A stretch of 64,000 nucleotides of DNA from Pseudomonas sp. KUIN-1 (GCF_009176725.1 NZ_AP020337.1:1240001-1304000); one strand, 5' to 3'; numbered from the stretch's first letter, positions 47,024 to 56,527 are shown. Translations and numbers: made by a program. Notes: generated by a model from the sequence alone, not told the origin.

Positions 47024-48385
47024 ATGAAGAAGATCAACAAAGGTAAATCGCTTTCCCGGCTCCAGTTGGTATGCAAGCTGTCGGCGTTGGGTGCAATGGG
47101 TCTGGCCGGCAGCGTTCACGCCGCCGAGCCATTTGCCGCTGATTCACCCTGGATGACGGGTGACTGGGGTGGCAAGCGCACCGAGTTGCTGGACAAGGGT
47201 TATGACTTCTCGCTGGAATACGTTTCCGAGATGGCCAGCAACCTGAAGGGCGGCTACAACGATGACACCACCGGTCGTTACAGCGACCAGTTCGCGCTGG
47301 GCATGAAAGTCGATTTGCAGAAGGTGCTGGGCTGGCAAGACGCGGAGTTCAAGCTGGCAATCACCGAACGTAGCGGTCGCAATATCTCCAATGACCGTAT
47401 CGGCGATCCTCGCGCCGGTACACTCAGCTCCTCCCAGGAAGTCTGGGGCCGTGGTCAGACCTGGCGCCTGACGCAGATGTGGATCAAGCAGAAGTACTTC
47501 GACGGCGCGCTGGACGTCAAGGCCGGTCGCTTTGGTCCGGGCGAAGACTTCAACAGCTTCCCGTGCGACTTCCAGAACCTGTCGTTCTGCGGCTCGCAGG
47601 TCGGTAACTACGTTAATACCTGGTACAACTGGCCTATCAGCCAGTGGGCGTTGCGCATCAAGTACAACATCACGCCTGAAGTCTATGCCCAGGTTGGCGT
47701 GTACGAGCAGAACCCGTCCAACCTGGAAACAGGCAACGGCTTCAAACTCAGCGGCAGTGGCACCGAAGGCATGATTCTGCCGGTCGAACTGGTCTGGACT
47801 CCGTCCTTCAACTCGTTGCCCGGTGAGTACCGTGTCGGTTACTACAAGAGCACGCCAAACGCCAACGATGTCTATGAAGACGTGAACGGTCAGCCGCAGG
47901 CCTTGACTGGCGCAGCGTTCAAGTCGCACAGCAGCAAGCATGGCTGGTGGGTCGTGGCTCAGCAACAACTGACCACTCATGACGGCGACGCCTCGCGCGG
48001 CCTGAGCATCTTTGCCAACGCCACCGTGCATGACAAGGCGACCAACTTCGTCGACAACTACCAGCAGATCGGTTTCACGTACAAAGGTCCGTTCAACTCG
48101 CGTCCGAAAGATGACATCGGTATCGGTTTTGCCCGTATCCACGTCAACGACGATGTGCAGGATCGCGTGCGTCTGGCCAACCAGATCAGCGGTATCAACG
48201 ACTACGACAACCCTGGCTTCCTGCCGGTTCAGAGCACTGAGTACAACTCTGAAATCTACTACGGCTTCCATGTCACCAACTGGCTGACCGTGCGTCCCAA
48301 CCTGCAGTACATCAAGCATCCTGGTGGCGTAGATCAGGTTGATGATGCGCTGGTAGCGGGCATCAAGATCCAGTCGAAGTTCTGA
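47024..48385 (+). CDS. oprB: carbohydrate-selective porin OprB
   Basis: A 453-residue outer-membrane porin with signal peptide 1-33 (LSALGAMGLAGSVHAAEPFA). The family marks WMTGDWGGKRTELLDKGYDF, LKAGRFGPGEDF-like strand (VKAGRFGPGEDFNSFPCDFQ), and the C-terminal LTVRPNLQYIKHPGG strand are present, ending in Phe. It admits glucose across the outer membrane to GtsA. ATG 47024 has GAGG 8 bases upstream; the longer frame from 46982 would lengthen the signal unnaturally. Confidence 0.93.
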   Translation: MKKINKGKSLSRLQLVCKLSALGAMGLAGSVHAAEPFAADSPWMTGDWGGKRTELLDKGYDFSLEYVSEMASNLKGGYNDDTTGRYSDQFALGMKVDLQKVLGWQDAEFKLAITERSGRNISNDRIGDPRAGTLSSSQEVWGRGQTWRLTQMWIKQKYFDGALDVKAGRFGPGEDFNSFPCDFQNLSFCGSQVGNYVNTWYNWPISQWALRIKYNITPEVYAQVGVYEQNPSNLETGNGFKLSGSGTEGMILPVELVWTPSFNSLPGEYRVGYYKSTPNANDVYEDVNGQPQALTGAAFKSHSSKHGWWVVAQQQLTTHDGDASRGLSIFANATVHDKATNFVDNYQQIGFTYKGPFNSRPKDDIGIGFARIHVNDDVQDRVRLANQISGINDYDNPGFLPVQSTEYNSEIYYGFHVTNWLTVRPNLQYIKHPGGVDQVDDALVAGIKIQSKF

Positions 48386-48429
48386 GTATTGACTGACGCG
48401 TAACGCGATCAAGGGTCGTGTGTGCTTTG

Positions 48430-48456
48430 CGGGCAGCCTGGCTGCCCGTTTTTTTA
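48430..48456 (+). terminator. terminator of the gts-oprB unit
   Basis: CGGGCAG and CTGCCCG form a stem with a 5-base loop, followed by TTTTTTT, about 45 bases after the oprB stop. Confidence 0.9.
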
Positions 48457-48494
48457 TGGCTTGATCCTTTTATTTTTCAGGGACGCGATTGGCG

Positions 48495-49370
48495 ATGACC
48501 ACTCACGACGCGCAACTGCCTGAACATCCCTTGCAACGCTTCTTCCGATCCCGACGGGCCAGACCTACTTTCGAGTGGGAGCGCCATCAGCTGCGCGAGG
48601 TACTGGTCATCGACCACCCGCAATGTCAGGCCGTATTCAGTCGTCAGGGTGCGCAATTGCTGCACTTCCAGCCGCAGGGCCAGAAACCCTGGCTCTGGTG
48701 TGCCGCGCAGTGGCCCCAGGTGGGCGCCATTCGTGGAGGCGTGCCGGTCTGCTGGCCATGGTATGGTCGACATCCCGGCGAGAGCGGCTGGCCGGCGCAC
48801 GGCTGGGGACGTTTGCTGGACTGGAAACTGATCGACAGCAGTGAGAGTGAGGAGGGCGTGAGCCTGCACTGGCGCTTGCAATTGTGGGACTGGCAGGTCG
48901 ATCTGCATGCCGAGCTGGGGCAGAGCATGGAGCTGCGTTTGAGCACGTGTCACGAGGACAGCGAGCCGTGTCACTTCAGCCATGCGCTGCATGTTTATTG
49001 GCGGATCGGTGATGTGGCTGAGGTCGCGCTGGAGGGGCTCGACGGCGCACAGGGTTATGACCAACTCAGCCGCCAGGCCTGTCAGCAACAGGGCGAACTG
49101 CGCGTGGCGGGCGCCTGCCAACGCGTATTCGAACACGCCGGCGCCGTACAGCTCCAGGACCCGATCTGGCAGCGCAGGCTCAACATCGACACCGGCGACA
49201 GCACCAACACCGTCGTCTGGCACCCCGGCAGCCGACCGCTCCTCGGCGTATGCGGCAGCGAAATTACAGGCTTTGTCCGCGTCGAAGCGGCCTCAGGCTC
49301 CGGCGACACCTTCAGCCTGCGGCCCGGAGAACACGTGCAGCTCAAACTGCAAGCCAGCCTGGCGGGGTGA
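48495..49370 (+). CDS. D-hexose-6-phosphate mutarotase (aldose 1-epimerase family)
   Basis: A 291-residue YeaD-type protein that interconverts the alpha and beta anomers of glucose-6-phosphate. Recognisable parts are FSRQGAQLLHFQPQGQKPWL, IRGGVPVCWPWYGRHP, PAHGWGRLLDW and the catalytic region EDSEPCHFSHALHVYW. It supplies beta-G6P for Zwf, so it fits the glucose cluster. ATG 48495 is preferred to TTG 48489. It lies after the oprB terminator and probably has its own promoter. Confidence 0.88.
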   Translation: MTTHDAQLPEHPLQRFFRSRRARPTFEWERHQLREVLVIDHPQCQAVFSRQGAQLLHFQPQGQKPWLWCAAQWPQVGAIRGGVPVCWPWYGRHPGESGWPAHGWGRLLDWKLIDSSESEEGVSLHWRLQLWDWQVDLHAELGQSMELRLSTCHEDSEPCHFSHALHVYWRIGDVAEVALEGLDGAQGYDQLSRQACQQQGELRVAGACQRVFEHAGAVQLQDPIWQRRLNIDTGDSTNTVVWHPGSRPLLGVCGSEITGFVRVEAASGSGDTFSLRPGEHVQLKLQASLAG

Positions 49371-49510
49371 GTTGCATGTGACGCAGAGCGTCGGCACGAT
49401 AGTCAAACCCCGATGGCACAGACGACGCAGAGTGCGACGTAAGTGACGGCTGAGTCCTGGCGCTGATCCGGGGGTAGCCTGGCAGGACGCCAGGCTAGCC
49501 GCACCGGGCC
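49371..49510. repeat. palindromic repeat remnant and left half of a structured repeat
   Basis: GTGACGCAGAGCGTCGGCACGATAGTC at 49378-49403 is a fragment of the same family as blocks 1 and 2. From 49457 begins a folded element: arm CTGGCGCTGATCCGGGGGT (49457-49475), hairpin AGCCTGGC-AGGAC-GCCAGGCT (49476-49496), and half of a second hairpin (49498-49510) which continues beyond the IS at 51171. Confidence 0.7.
49507..49510. repeat. target-site duplication GGCC, left of IS1182 element
   Basis: GGCC here and at 51167-51170 flank the element. Removing the IS and one copy restores a hairpin CGGGCCAT-GG-ATGGCCCG. Confidence 0.65.
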
Positions 49511-49530
49511 CAGAGTGTGTAAAAACCAGC

Positions 49531-49567
49531 CCAAGTATCGGCTGCGCGTAGCGCAGACGATACTTGG
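49531..49567. repeat. long hairpin near the left end of the IS1182 element
   Basis: CCAAGTATCG-g-CTGCGC-gta-GCGCAG-a-CGATACTTGG: 16 paired bases with one facing mismatch and a 3-base loop. It lies about 100 bases after the transposase stop on the transcribed strand without a T-run, so it could be a 3' stabiliser or a transposase-binding structure. Confidence 0.75.
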
Positions 49568-49667
49568 CTAGCCGGAACGCCTTGAAAGTCCTGCCATCGC
49601 TCTAATCCGCCCTTAAGGCCGTTAATAGCGCTTTACAGCCCCTTTTATCGGGCGCAATGGAGGCTTT

Positions 49668-51098
49668 TCAAGCCGCCAGCGCTTTTACAAGATTCTGCGT
49701 GCCGAGGATGTTCATTACCCGCTTCAAGTTATAAGCAAGCACGTTCAAACTCATTTCGGTGCTCACTCCGCCAAGCCGTCGCGTCAGAAAATGCGTTGCA
49801 CCCATCCACTGCTTGAGAGTCCCGAAGGGGTGCTCGACGGTCTGCTTGCGGATGGTCATTACCTGCGGCGCGTTAGCCAGGCGGGCCTGCATTTCTTCCA
49901 GTACTGCCTCATGTTCCCAGCGCCGAATTTTTCGCTCTCTGGCCGGTGTGCATTGCGCCTTTATCGAGCAGGCCTGGCAGTTGGAGCGCCAGTAAACGTC
50001 CAGCTTCTTGCCCTTGTCGATGTAAGAGTTGCGCCAGATCAGCACTTGATTGGCGGGGCAGACGTACACATCGTTGTCCGCGTCGTAAACAAACTCGTCA
50101 TTGCCGAAACGGCCATCAAATTTGGCCCGCGAGCTCAGCGTTTTTGGCACATAAGCTGTGATCCCTGCCTCGTGACAGGCCAGGATTTCTCCGCTTTTGT
50201 AATACCCGCGGTCCGCCACCACCGACAACGATTCGACTTGCATCACCTCACGGGCCTGCTGGGCCATCGAACTAAGTTGATCAAGGTCGTGACCCACATT
50301 GATCACCTCGTGCGCGACGATCAAATGGTGCTTGGTATCCACCGCGGTCTGTACGTTGTAACCCACGATACCTTTTCCCCCACTGCTCATCATTGAGCGC
50401 GCGTCCGGATCGGTCAGCGAAATTTGTTTGTCCGGGGATTCTTCAAGCTGTACCTCGATGGTCTGCAACGCCTTCATTTGCTCCTTCAATTTGGCGATCT
50501 TCTCCTCTAGGCCGCCTTTGGGGCCTGCGGTCTTGGGCTCTTCCCGATCAGCCGCATCCAGCCCCTTTAGATAAAGGGCAATGCTTGATTCAATCTCTTC
50601 CATCCGACGCTTCAGTTTGGCACTGGTGAAATTGCGATCGCGGTGATTGACCGCCTTGAATTTACTGCCATCGATGGCAACGAAATGCTCCGAGAAAAGC
50701 CCCAATTGTTGACACAGCACGACAAACTGCCGACAGACTCCTCGAATGCCCTTTGCGTTGTCTTTGCGAAAGTTGGCGATGGTCTTGAAATCCGGCATCA
50801 GGCGACCGGTCAACCACATCAGCTCGACGTTGCGCTGCGCCTTGCGCTCAAGGCGTCGGCTTGACTGGATACGGTTGAGATAGCCGTAGATGTAGATCTT
50901 CAGCATGACTGCAGGATGGTAGGCCGGTCGGCCCGTTTCAGCGGGGACAGCGCTTTCAAAACCCAAGGTGATCAGGTCGAGCTCATCCACAAAGACATCG
51001 ACAACGCGCACCGGATTGGTGTCGCTGACGTAATCGTCGAGACTCTCGGGAAGCAAGGTACTTTGACCTCTGTGTTCACCTTGAATGAAGCGTTTCAT
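49668..51098 (-). CDS. IS1182-family transposase
   Basis: A 476-residue DDE transposase. N-terminal DUF772-type part (LLPESLDDYVSDTNPVRVVD; YHPAVMLKIYIYGYLNRIQS), first Asp in HFVAIDGSKFKAVN, second Asp in LSVVADRGYYKSGE, Glu in TVEHPFGTLKQWMG, with a Cys-rich insert (CQACSIKAQCTPARERK) typical of the family. No frameshift or stop is seen, so the gene is probably active. ATG 51098 with AAGGT upstream is preferred to TTG 51113. Confidence 0.93.
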   Translation of the reverse strand: MKRFIQGEHRGQSTLLPESLDDYVSDTNPVRVVDVFVDELDLITLGFESAVPAETGRPAYHPAVMLKIYIYGYLNRIQSSRRLERKAQRNVELMWLTGRLMPDFKTIANFRKDNAKGIRGVCRQFVVLCQQLGLFSEHFVAIDGSKFKAVNHRDRNFTSAKLKRRMEEIESSIALYLKGLDAADREEPKTAGPKGGLEEKIAKLKEQMKALQTIEVQLEESPDKQISLTDPDARSMMSSGGKGIVGYNVQTAVDTKHHLIVAHEVINVGHDLDQLSSMAQQAREVMQVESLSVVADRGYYKSGEILACHEAGITAYVPKTLSSRAKFDGRFGNDEFVYDADNDVYVCPANQVLIWRNSYIDKGKKLDVYWRSNCQACSIKAQCTPARERKIRRWEHEAVLEEMQARLANAPQVMTIRKQTVEHPFGTLKQWMGATHFLTRRLGGVSTEMSLNVLAYNLKRVMNILGTQNLVKALAA

Positions 51099-51166
51099 GG
51101 GCAACCCTTGCAATGAAATCCTGGGGAATCATAGCAAAGGTTTACCTTGGGTTTTTACACAGTCTG

Positions 51167-51426
51167 GGCCATGGATGGCCCGTTGCGGCGACCCCCGGAT
51201 CAGTGCCAGGGCGAAGGAACCCGACGAAGTCGGGCCGGAAACGGAGCGAGGACTTTGCTTACTTTGGTCCCTCAAAGTAAGGCGCCGTAAGGGCGCAAAG
51301 GTGACCTGAGCAGAACCTCAATCCACCTGACAAAGAAAAACCGCCGTGTGACGCAGAGCGTCACGAACTGCATTCCCACGCGGAGCGTTGGAACGATAGT
51401 CAACGCGTTCTTCCGATCACACCCAG
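51167..51426. repeat. right half of the structured repeat and further hairpins
   Basis: After the GGCC duplication the second hairpin is completed (ATGG-ATGGCCCG-T-TGCGGC to 51189), then the closing arm ACCCCCGGATCAGTGCCAG at 51191-51209. Further small stems follow: CCCGAC-GAA-GTCGGG, CTTACTTTG-GTCCCT-CAAAGTAAG and GCGCC-GTAA-GGGCGC. Near 51343-51403 is another GACGCAGAGCGTC/ACGATAGTC fragment. A short frame here is accidental. The hexR terminator is not evident. Confidence 0.65.
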
Positions 51427-52293
51427 TCAGCCCTGATCCTCGATCGGATAACGGCTGTCATTCAGACTTTCCTTGATCTTGCGCAGATGCGGCTGGAAAT
51501 CGACGCCGCGGCGCAGCGTCATACCCGTGGCCAGCACATCGAGCACAGTCAACTGAATGATCCGCGACGTCATCGGCATATAAATATCCGTATCTTCCGG
51601 CAGAGGAATGTTCAGACTCACCGTACTGGCCTGAGCCAGCGGCGAACCGGCTGCCGTCAGCCCCAGCACCGACGCGCCGTTGGCCCTGGCGATACGCGCC
51701 ACCTCCACCAACTCACGGGTACGGCCCGTATACGAAATGATCACGAACAACTCGCCGGTATGAGCCACCGATGCAATCATCCGCTGCATCAGCACATCGG
51801 CATGCGCCGTCACCGCCAGATTGAAGCGAAAGAATTTATGCTGCGCGTCCAGGGCTACCGGCGCGGAGGCACCCAGCCCGAAAAAATGGATCTGCCGCGC
51901 CTGGATGAGCATGTCCACAGACTTGCTGATCAAAGCCGGGTCCAATTGCTGGCACGCGCTGTCCAGTGACGCGATGGCGCTGCCGAAAATCTTCTGGGTA
52001 TAGGCCTCCGGATTATCATCGGCTTCCACCGCACGGCTGACATAGGCCGCGCCGCTGGCCAGGCTCTGGGCCAGTTGCAGCTTCAATTCCGGATAGCCAC
52101 TGACACTGAACGAACGGCAGAAGCGATTGACCGTCGGCTCGCTGACCTTGGCGGCCTGGGCAAGCGCTGCAATGCTCAGCCGCGTGGCCATCTGCGGGTT
52201 GAGCAGGATGACCTCGGCCACTTTGCGTTCGGCCTTGTTCAGCTCGTCGAGTCGGCCCTGGATTTGCTCCAGGAGGTTTCTTACGCGGTCCAT
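51427..52293 (-). CDS. hexR: transcriptional regulator HexR (RpiR family)
   Basis: A 288-residue repressor: N-terminal helix-turn-helix ([40 protein letters not shown]) and a C-terminal SIS sugar-phosphate-binding domain ([40 protein letters not shown]). HexR is released from DNA by KDPG and controls zwf, edd and gap. Its operators are visible before zwf and between gap and edd in this same window. Divergent from zwf-pgl-eda. Confidence 0.93.
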   Translation of the reverse strand: MDRVRNLLEQIQGRLDELNKAERKVAEVILLNPQMATRLSIAALAQAAKVSEPTVNRFCRSFSVSGYPELKLQLAQSLASGAAYVSRAVEADDNPEAYTQKIFGSAIASLDSACQQLDPALISKSVDMLIQARQIHFFGLGASAPVALDAQHKFFRFNLAVTAHADVLMQRMIASVAHTGELFVIISYTGRTRELVEVARIARANGASVLGLTAAGSPLAQASTVSLNIPLPEDTDIYMPMTSRIIQLTVLDVLATGMTLRRGVDFQPHLRKIKESLNDSRYPIEDQG

Positions 52294-52427
52294 TCAAAGT
52301 CCTTGTCGGGGCTGATTTACCAACGGTTTTGCCTTGGGCTTTTATTAGCCCTTTAGCCTGTAGCAAAGGTGGCCTATCGTACTGAGGGCCTGTGTTGATC
52401 ACCACTGGAATATGCTTTCAGGCAGAA

Positions 52428-52446
52428 TGTTGTGGTTATTACTACA
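52428..52446. promoter_or_regulatory. HexR-type operator upstream of zwf
   Basis: TGTTGT-GGTTATT-ACTACA, a 6-7-6 near-palindrome that fits TTGT-N7-ACWA, one base off the exact HexR pattern seen at gap/edd. It lies 66 bases before the zwf start, in the hexR-zwf intergenic region (52294-52511). Confidence 0.6.
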
Positions 52447-52511
52447 TATGGCCTTGAGTAACGCCTTTAAAAAAGGTATTTGTAGCCTAACTTGATAAAA
52501 GAACCAACATT

Positions 52512-53981
52512 ATGCCCTTGATTACGGTTGAACCGTGCACATTTGCCCTGTTTGGTGCCCTGGGGGACCTTGCGGTACGCAAGCTGTTCCCGGCTCTTTA
52601 TCAGCTTGATCGCGCTGGACTGCTGCATGAAGACACAAAAATTCTTGCCCTGGCGCGTGAACCAGGCGACGAAGAGTCGCATCTGGCGTACATCGAAAAA
52701 TCCATGCGCCGCTTCATTCCCGAGACGGAGCTGGAGCCGGACAACCTGAGCCGCTTTCTGGCGCGTCTCAGCTATCTGCATGTCGACTTTCTCAAGGCCG
52801 AGGATTACGTTGCGCTCGCCGAGCGGGTCGGCAATGCCGAAACCCTGATCGCCTATTTCGCCACACCGGCCTCGGTCTATGGCGCCATCTGCGAGAACCT
52901 CGCGTCGGTCAACCTCGCCGAACGCACGCGTGCCGTACTGGAAAAACCCATCGGCCACGACCTGGCCTCTTCGCGCCGGGTCAATGACGCCGTCGCGCAG
53001 TTTTTCCCGGAAAACCGCGTTTATCGCATCGACCACTATCTGGGCAAGGACACGGTACAGAACCTCATCGCTCTGCGCTTCGCCAACAGCCTGTTCGAAA
53101 CCCAGTGGAACCAGAACCATATTTCGCACGTAGAGATCACGGTGGCCGAGAAGGTCGGCATCGAAGGCCGTTGGGGCTACTTCGATCAGGCCGGCCAGCT
53201 GCGTGACATGATTCAGAACCACCTGCTGCAGCTGCTCTGCCTGATTGCCATGGACCCTCCAAGCGACCTGTCGGCCGACAGTATCCGTGACGAAAAGGTC
53301 AAGGTGCTCAAGGCACTCGCACCCTTCACCCCGGAGCGTCTGGCGACCCAGGTGGTGCGTGGCCAGTACACCTCCGGCTACAGCGAAGGCAAGGCGGTGC
53401 CTGGCTATCTGGAGGAGGAAAACTCCAATACCCAGAGCGATACCGAAACCTTCGTCGCGTTGCGTGCCGATATCCGCAACTGGCGCTGGTCGGGTACGCC
53501 GTTCTATTTGCGCACCGGCAAACGCATGCCGCAGAAGCTGTCGCAGATCGTGATCCATTTCAAAGAGCCGCCGCACTACATCTTCGCGCCTGAACAGCGT
53601 TTGCAGATCAGCAACCGCCTGATCATCCGCCTGCAGCCTGACGAAGGCATCTCCTTGCAGGTGATGACCAAGGATCAGGGCCTGGACAAGGGCATGCAGC
53701 TGCGCAGCGGTCCCTTGCAACTGAATTTTTCCGACACCTACCGCAGCGCTCGTGTCCCCGACGCTTATGAGCGGTTGTTGCTGGAAGTCATGCGTGGCAA
53801 TCAGAACCTGTTTGTCCGCAAAGATGAGATCGAGTACGCCTGGCAATGGTGCGATCAATTGATCGCTGGCTGGAAGAAGGCGGGCGATGCACCCAAGCCT
53901 TACCCGGCCGGAACCTGGGGGCCGATGAGCTCCATTGCCCTGATTACTCGCGACGGGAGATCCTGGTATGGCGACATGTGA
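52512..53981 (+). CDS. zwf: glucose-6-phosphate 1-dehydrogenase
   Basis: A 489-residue enzyme that oxidises glucose-6-phosphate to 6-phosphogluconolactone with NAD(P). Dinucleotide-binding [20 protein letters not shown] at 11-30 (GxxGDLA) and the active-site [21 protein letters not shown] are both complete. First gene of zwf-pgl-eda, the oxidative entry to the Entner-Doudoroff pathway. pgl begins 14 bases before its stop. Confidence 0.95.
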   Translation: MPLITVEPCTFALFGALGDLAVRKLFPALYQLDRAGLLHEDTKILALAREPGDEESHLAYIEKSMRRFIPETELEPDNLSRFLARLSYLHVDFLKAEDYVALAERVGNAETLIAYFATPASVYGAICENLASVNLAERTRAVLEKPIGHDLASSRRVNDAVAQFFPENRVYRIDHYLGKDTVQNLIALRFANSLFETQWNQNHISHVEITVAEKVGIEGRWGYFDQAGQLRDMIQNHLLQLLCLIAMDPPSDLSADSIRDEKVKVLKALAPFTPERLATQVVRGQYTSGYSEGKAVPGYLEEENSNTQSDTETFVALRADIRNWRWSGTPFYLRTGKRMPQKLSQIVIHFKEPPHYIFAPEQRLQISNRLIIRLQPDEGISLQVMTKDQGLDKGMQLRSGPLQLNFSDTYRSARVPDAYERLLLEVMRGNQNLFVRKDEIEYAWQWCDQLIAGWKKAGDAPKPYPAGTWGPMSSIALITRDGRSWYGDM

Positions 53982-54681
53982 CCTCAAGCTGCCAGCAGGG
54001 CTGGTAGCACACGATTTCGACACGGCGCAGCAACTGGCCGATGCACTGGCCGAAAATGTCGCCGAGCGCCTGAAGCAGGCGATCAGCGATAACGGTCTGG
54101 CGACGCTGGTGGTGTCCGGTGGACGCAGCCCGGTCGCCTTCTTCCAGAGTCTGGCGACACAACCGCTGGAGTGGTCGAAGGTGGTCATCAGTCTGGCGGA
54201 CGAGCGCTTCGTGCCGACCGAACATGCCGACAGCAATGCCGGCCTGCTGCAGCGCCACTTGCTGCAGGGGCCTGTGGCGAAGGCCAGGTTTCTCGGCCTG
54301 TACAGCGTTGCGAGCAGTGTCGAGGAAGCCGCGCAGGCTGCCGATCAGGCCTTGGCCGAGCTGCCACCCATAGATGTACTGATTCTGGGCATGGGCGACG
54401 ACGGGCATACCGCATCGCTATTCCCCAACAGCCCGAATCTGAGCGAAGCCCTTGATCTGCAAGGCGAGCGCCGCTGCCTGCCCATGCTCGCACCGAGCGT
54501 GCCGCACCAGCGCCTGACCCTGACCCGCCGCCTGCTGGCGTCGGCGCGCTCACCGATTCTGTCGGTGTCCGGTCAGGCCAAACTCGACACCCTGCGCACC
54601 GCGCTGGCAGGCGATGACCTCGCCGAAATGCCGGTACGTGCCTTTCTCAACCCGTCTCTCGAGATTTACTGGTGCCCATAA
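53968..54681 (+). CDS. pgl: 6-phosphogluconolactonase
   Basis: A 237-residue lactonase that hydrolyses 6-phosphogluconolactone. Family marks: [36 protein letters not shown] and [18 protein letters not shown]. Overlaps zwf by 14 bases, which implies coupled translation. eda follows after 36 bases. Confidence 0.93.
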   Translation: MATCDLKLPAGLVAHDFDTAQQLADALAENVAERLKQAISDNGLATLVVSGGRSPVAFFQSLATQPLEWSKVVISLADERFVPTEHADSNAGLLQRHLLQGPVAKARFLGLYSVASSVEEAAQAADQALAELPPIDVLILGMGDDGHTASLFPNSPNLSEALDLQGERRCLPMLAPSVPHQRLTLTRRLLASARSPILSVSGQAKLDTLRTALAGDDLAEMPVRAFLNPSLEIYWCP

Positions 54682-54717
54682 GCCCCGATAAGCCCCACAA
54701 ACAAAGGAACCGTCGCC

Positions 54718-55392
54718 ATGACACAGAACGAAAATAATCAGCCGCTGACCAGCATGGCGAACAAGATTGCCCAGATCGACGAACTCTGCGCCAAGGCGAA
54801 GATTCTGCCGGTGATCACCATCGCCCGTGACCAGGACGTACTGCCGCTGGCCGATGCACTGGCCGCTGGCGGCATGACTGCGCTGGAAGTGACCCTGCGC
54901 TCGGCGTTCGGCCTGAGCGCCATTCGTATCCTGCGTGAACAGCGCCCCGAGTTGTGTGTGGGCGCGGGGACGATCCTGGACCGCAAGATGCTGGCCGACG
55001 CCGAAGCGGCCGGTTCGCAGTTCATCGTGACGCCCGGCAGCACGCAGGAACTCTTGCAGGCGGCGCTCGACAGCCCGCTGCCTTTGCTACCCGGCATCAG
55101 CAGTGCCTCGGAAATCATGATCGGCTACGCCATGGGCTATCGCCGTTTCAAGCTGTTTCCGGCCGAGATCAGCGGCGGTGTGGCAGCGATCAAAGCCCTT
55201 GGCGGGCCGTTCAACGAGGTGCGTTTCTGCCCCACTGGCGGCGTTAATGAGCAGAACCTCAAGAGCTACATGGCCCTGCCCAACGTCATGTGCGTGGGCG
55301 GCACCTGGATGATCGATAACGCCTGGGTCAAGAATGGCGACTGGGGGCGTATCCAGGAAGCGACTGCGCAGGCCATGGCGCTGTTTGACTGA
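54718..55392 (+). CDS. eda: 2-dehydro-3-deoxy-phosphogluconate aldolase
   Basis: A 224-residue class I aldolase that splits KDPG to pyruvate and glyceraldehyde-3-phosphate. Schiff-base Lys145 in RRFKLFPAEISGG, catalytic Glu57 in ALEVTLRSAF, and LPGISSASEIM. AAAGGAA lies 9-10 bases before the ATG. It ends the zwf-pgl-eda operon and is followed by a terminator. Confidence 0.95.
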   Translation: MTQNENNQPLTSMANKIAQIDELCAKAKILPVITIARDQDVLPLADALAAGGMTALEVTLRSAFGLSAIRILREQRPELCVGAGTILDRKMLADAEAAGSQFIVTPGSTQELLQAALDSPLPLLPGISSASEIMIGYAMGYRRFKLFPAEISGGVAAIKALGGPFNEVRFCPTGGVNEQNLKSYMALPNVMCVGGTWMIDNAWVKNGDWGRIQEATAQAMALFD

Positions 55393-55464
55393 TTTTCAGG
55401 ATTTCGGCGTCAGCCCCTTGCGGCTGATTCCGACAAGGAAGTTGTTGTTGGTTGTATGGCTTTT

Positions 55465-55496
55465 CGGTGCTCCCTGGTCCGGAGCACCGTTTTTTT
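55465..55496 (+). terminator. terminator of zwf-pgl-eda
   Basis: CGGTGCTCC and GGAGCACCG form a perfect 9-base stem with a 7-base loop, followed by seven Ts. Confidence 0.93.
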
Positions 55497-55519
55497 CTCC
55501 CCGGACCTTCTCTTCGTTT

Positions 55520-55759
55520 TTACCCCTTGTCCTTGAACGACTGACTTGGACGCGTGCGCAACGGGTCCAATAGCGCGCCAAGGCCGTTGTGATCGATTTC
55601 CTGCATCAGCGCCAACAAGCCGCCCAACTCTCCTTTGGGAAAGCCTTCGCGGGCGAACCAGTTCAGGTAATGCCCTGGTAAATCAGCGATCAGCCGGCCC
55701 TTGTATTTGCCGAACGGCATTTCCTGTGTCACCAGCAACTTGAGTTTTTCCGGGTTCAT
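55520..55759 (-). CDS. DUF3820 family protein
   Basis: A 79-residue protein with the DUF3820 core MPFGKYKGRLIADLPGHYLNW-like segment (residues 14-34) followed by FPKGELGGLLALMQEIDHNG. The family is small, cytosolic and of uncertain function; a relative in P. aeruginosa was described as a quorum-sensing-regulated virulence factor. It lies convergent to the eda terminator. Confidence 0.85.
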   Translation of the reverse strand: MNPEKLKLLVTQEMPFGKYKGRLIADLPGHYLNWFAREGFPKGELGGLLALMQEIDHNGLGALLDPLRTRPSQSFKDKG

Positions 55760-55977
55760 TCGCGATAAGCCTGCGTTTCTGTCTCAGCTTGTACGATACG
55801 TGCATTCTGCATGCAGGCCAAACCGCAGATCATGCAGAAGTCACGAACGGGCAAATGTGAAAATTTCGTAAGTCATTGATATTAAATAATTATTTTCATT
55901 TCAAAAACTGGCACGGTGTCTGCAATTACCTATACATCGAACACTTTCGTATCAACCTGCCATTAGGAAATTATCAA

Positions 55978-56457
55978 ATGACTGATATCAACAAAGAAAC
56001 GATCTCTATCCTGAATGACCTGATCGAAACCAGCAAAGACGGTGAAGAAGGTTTCCGTACCAGCGCAGAACACGCAAAAAGCGCCCAGGTAAAATCGTTC
56101 CTTGCAAACCGTTCTACTGAAGTCGCTGCAGCCGTTCGTGAACTGCAAGCTGAAGTGACCGCACTGGGTGGCAAGCCTGAAGATTCTTCCAGCGTATCTG
56201 GCGCACTGCACCGCGCATGGGTCAACCTGAAGTCGATGGTTACTTCGGACGACGACAAGGCCGTTCTGGAAGAAGTTGAAAAAGGCGAAGACGTTGCCAA
56301 GAAGGCTTATCGCGAAGCGCTGGAAAAAGCCCGCGCCAATAACGTTTCCACTAACGTTATCGCGCTGATTGAAAAGCAGCAGGCTGGCGTTCTGGCCAAC
56401 CACGACAAGGTAAAAGCACTGCGTGACGCAGCACGTGCAGCCCATGCCGCATCGTAA
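55978..56457 (+). CDS. PA2169-family four-helix-bundle protein (DUF2383)
   Basis: A 159-residue acidic, fully helical protein (INKETISILNDLIETSKDGE; LHRAWVNLKSMVTSDDDKAV; VIALIEKQQAGVLANHDKVK) of the ferritin-like DUF2383 family. Metal ligands and function are not established. The ATG at 55978 has TAGGAAA upstream; the longer frame from 55876 runs through an AT-rich promoter stretch. Low-usage codons are rare, hinting at high expression. A terminator follows directly, so it is a single-gene unit. Confidence 0.85.
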   Translation: MTDINKETISILNDLIETSKDGEEGFRTSAEHAKSAQVKSFLANRSTEVAAAVRELQAEVTALGGKPEDSSSVSGALHRAWVNLKSMVTSDDDKAVLEEVEKGEDVAKKAYREALEKARANNVSTNVIALIEKQQAGVLANHDKVKALRDAARAAHAAS

Positions 56458-56479
56458 TTCGATGCCTCAGCGGTAACCG

Positions 56480-56508
56480 AAAAAACGCCAGCCAGTCTGG
56501 CGTTTTTT
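56480..56508 (+). terminator. terminator after the DUF2383 gene
   Basis: AAAAAACGCCAG and CTGGCGTTTTTTT form a hairpin with a T-run. The A-run makes it usable also for the convergent cyclase gene at 56528. Confidence 0.9.
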
Positions 56509-56527
56509 TATGCCCGAAGGCAGCCGG

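Larger units (their letters stand above)
49511..51166 (-). mobile_element. IS1182-family insertion sequence
   Basis: A 1656-base element with 17-base inverted ends CAGAGTGTGTAAAAACC and, at the other end, CAGACTGTGTAAAAACC, one mismatch. One complete transposase gene on the minus strand. A GC-rich hairpin (49531-49567) lies between the transposase stop and the left end. Confidence 0.85.

Noticed and set aside
51217..51245. GGAACC-like sequence as a HrpL (hrp box) promoter
   Set aside because: GGAACC is present, but the CCAC element is missing at the required spacing. A similar GGAACC at 29054 in the IS also lacks it. No type III effector gene is in view.
51085..51309. Small plus-strand frame to the right of the IS1182 element
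   Set aside because: It crosses the IS end and a hairpin-rich intergenic repeat and has no homology by eye; it is more likely a by-product of the repeat.
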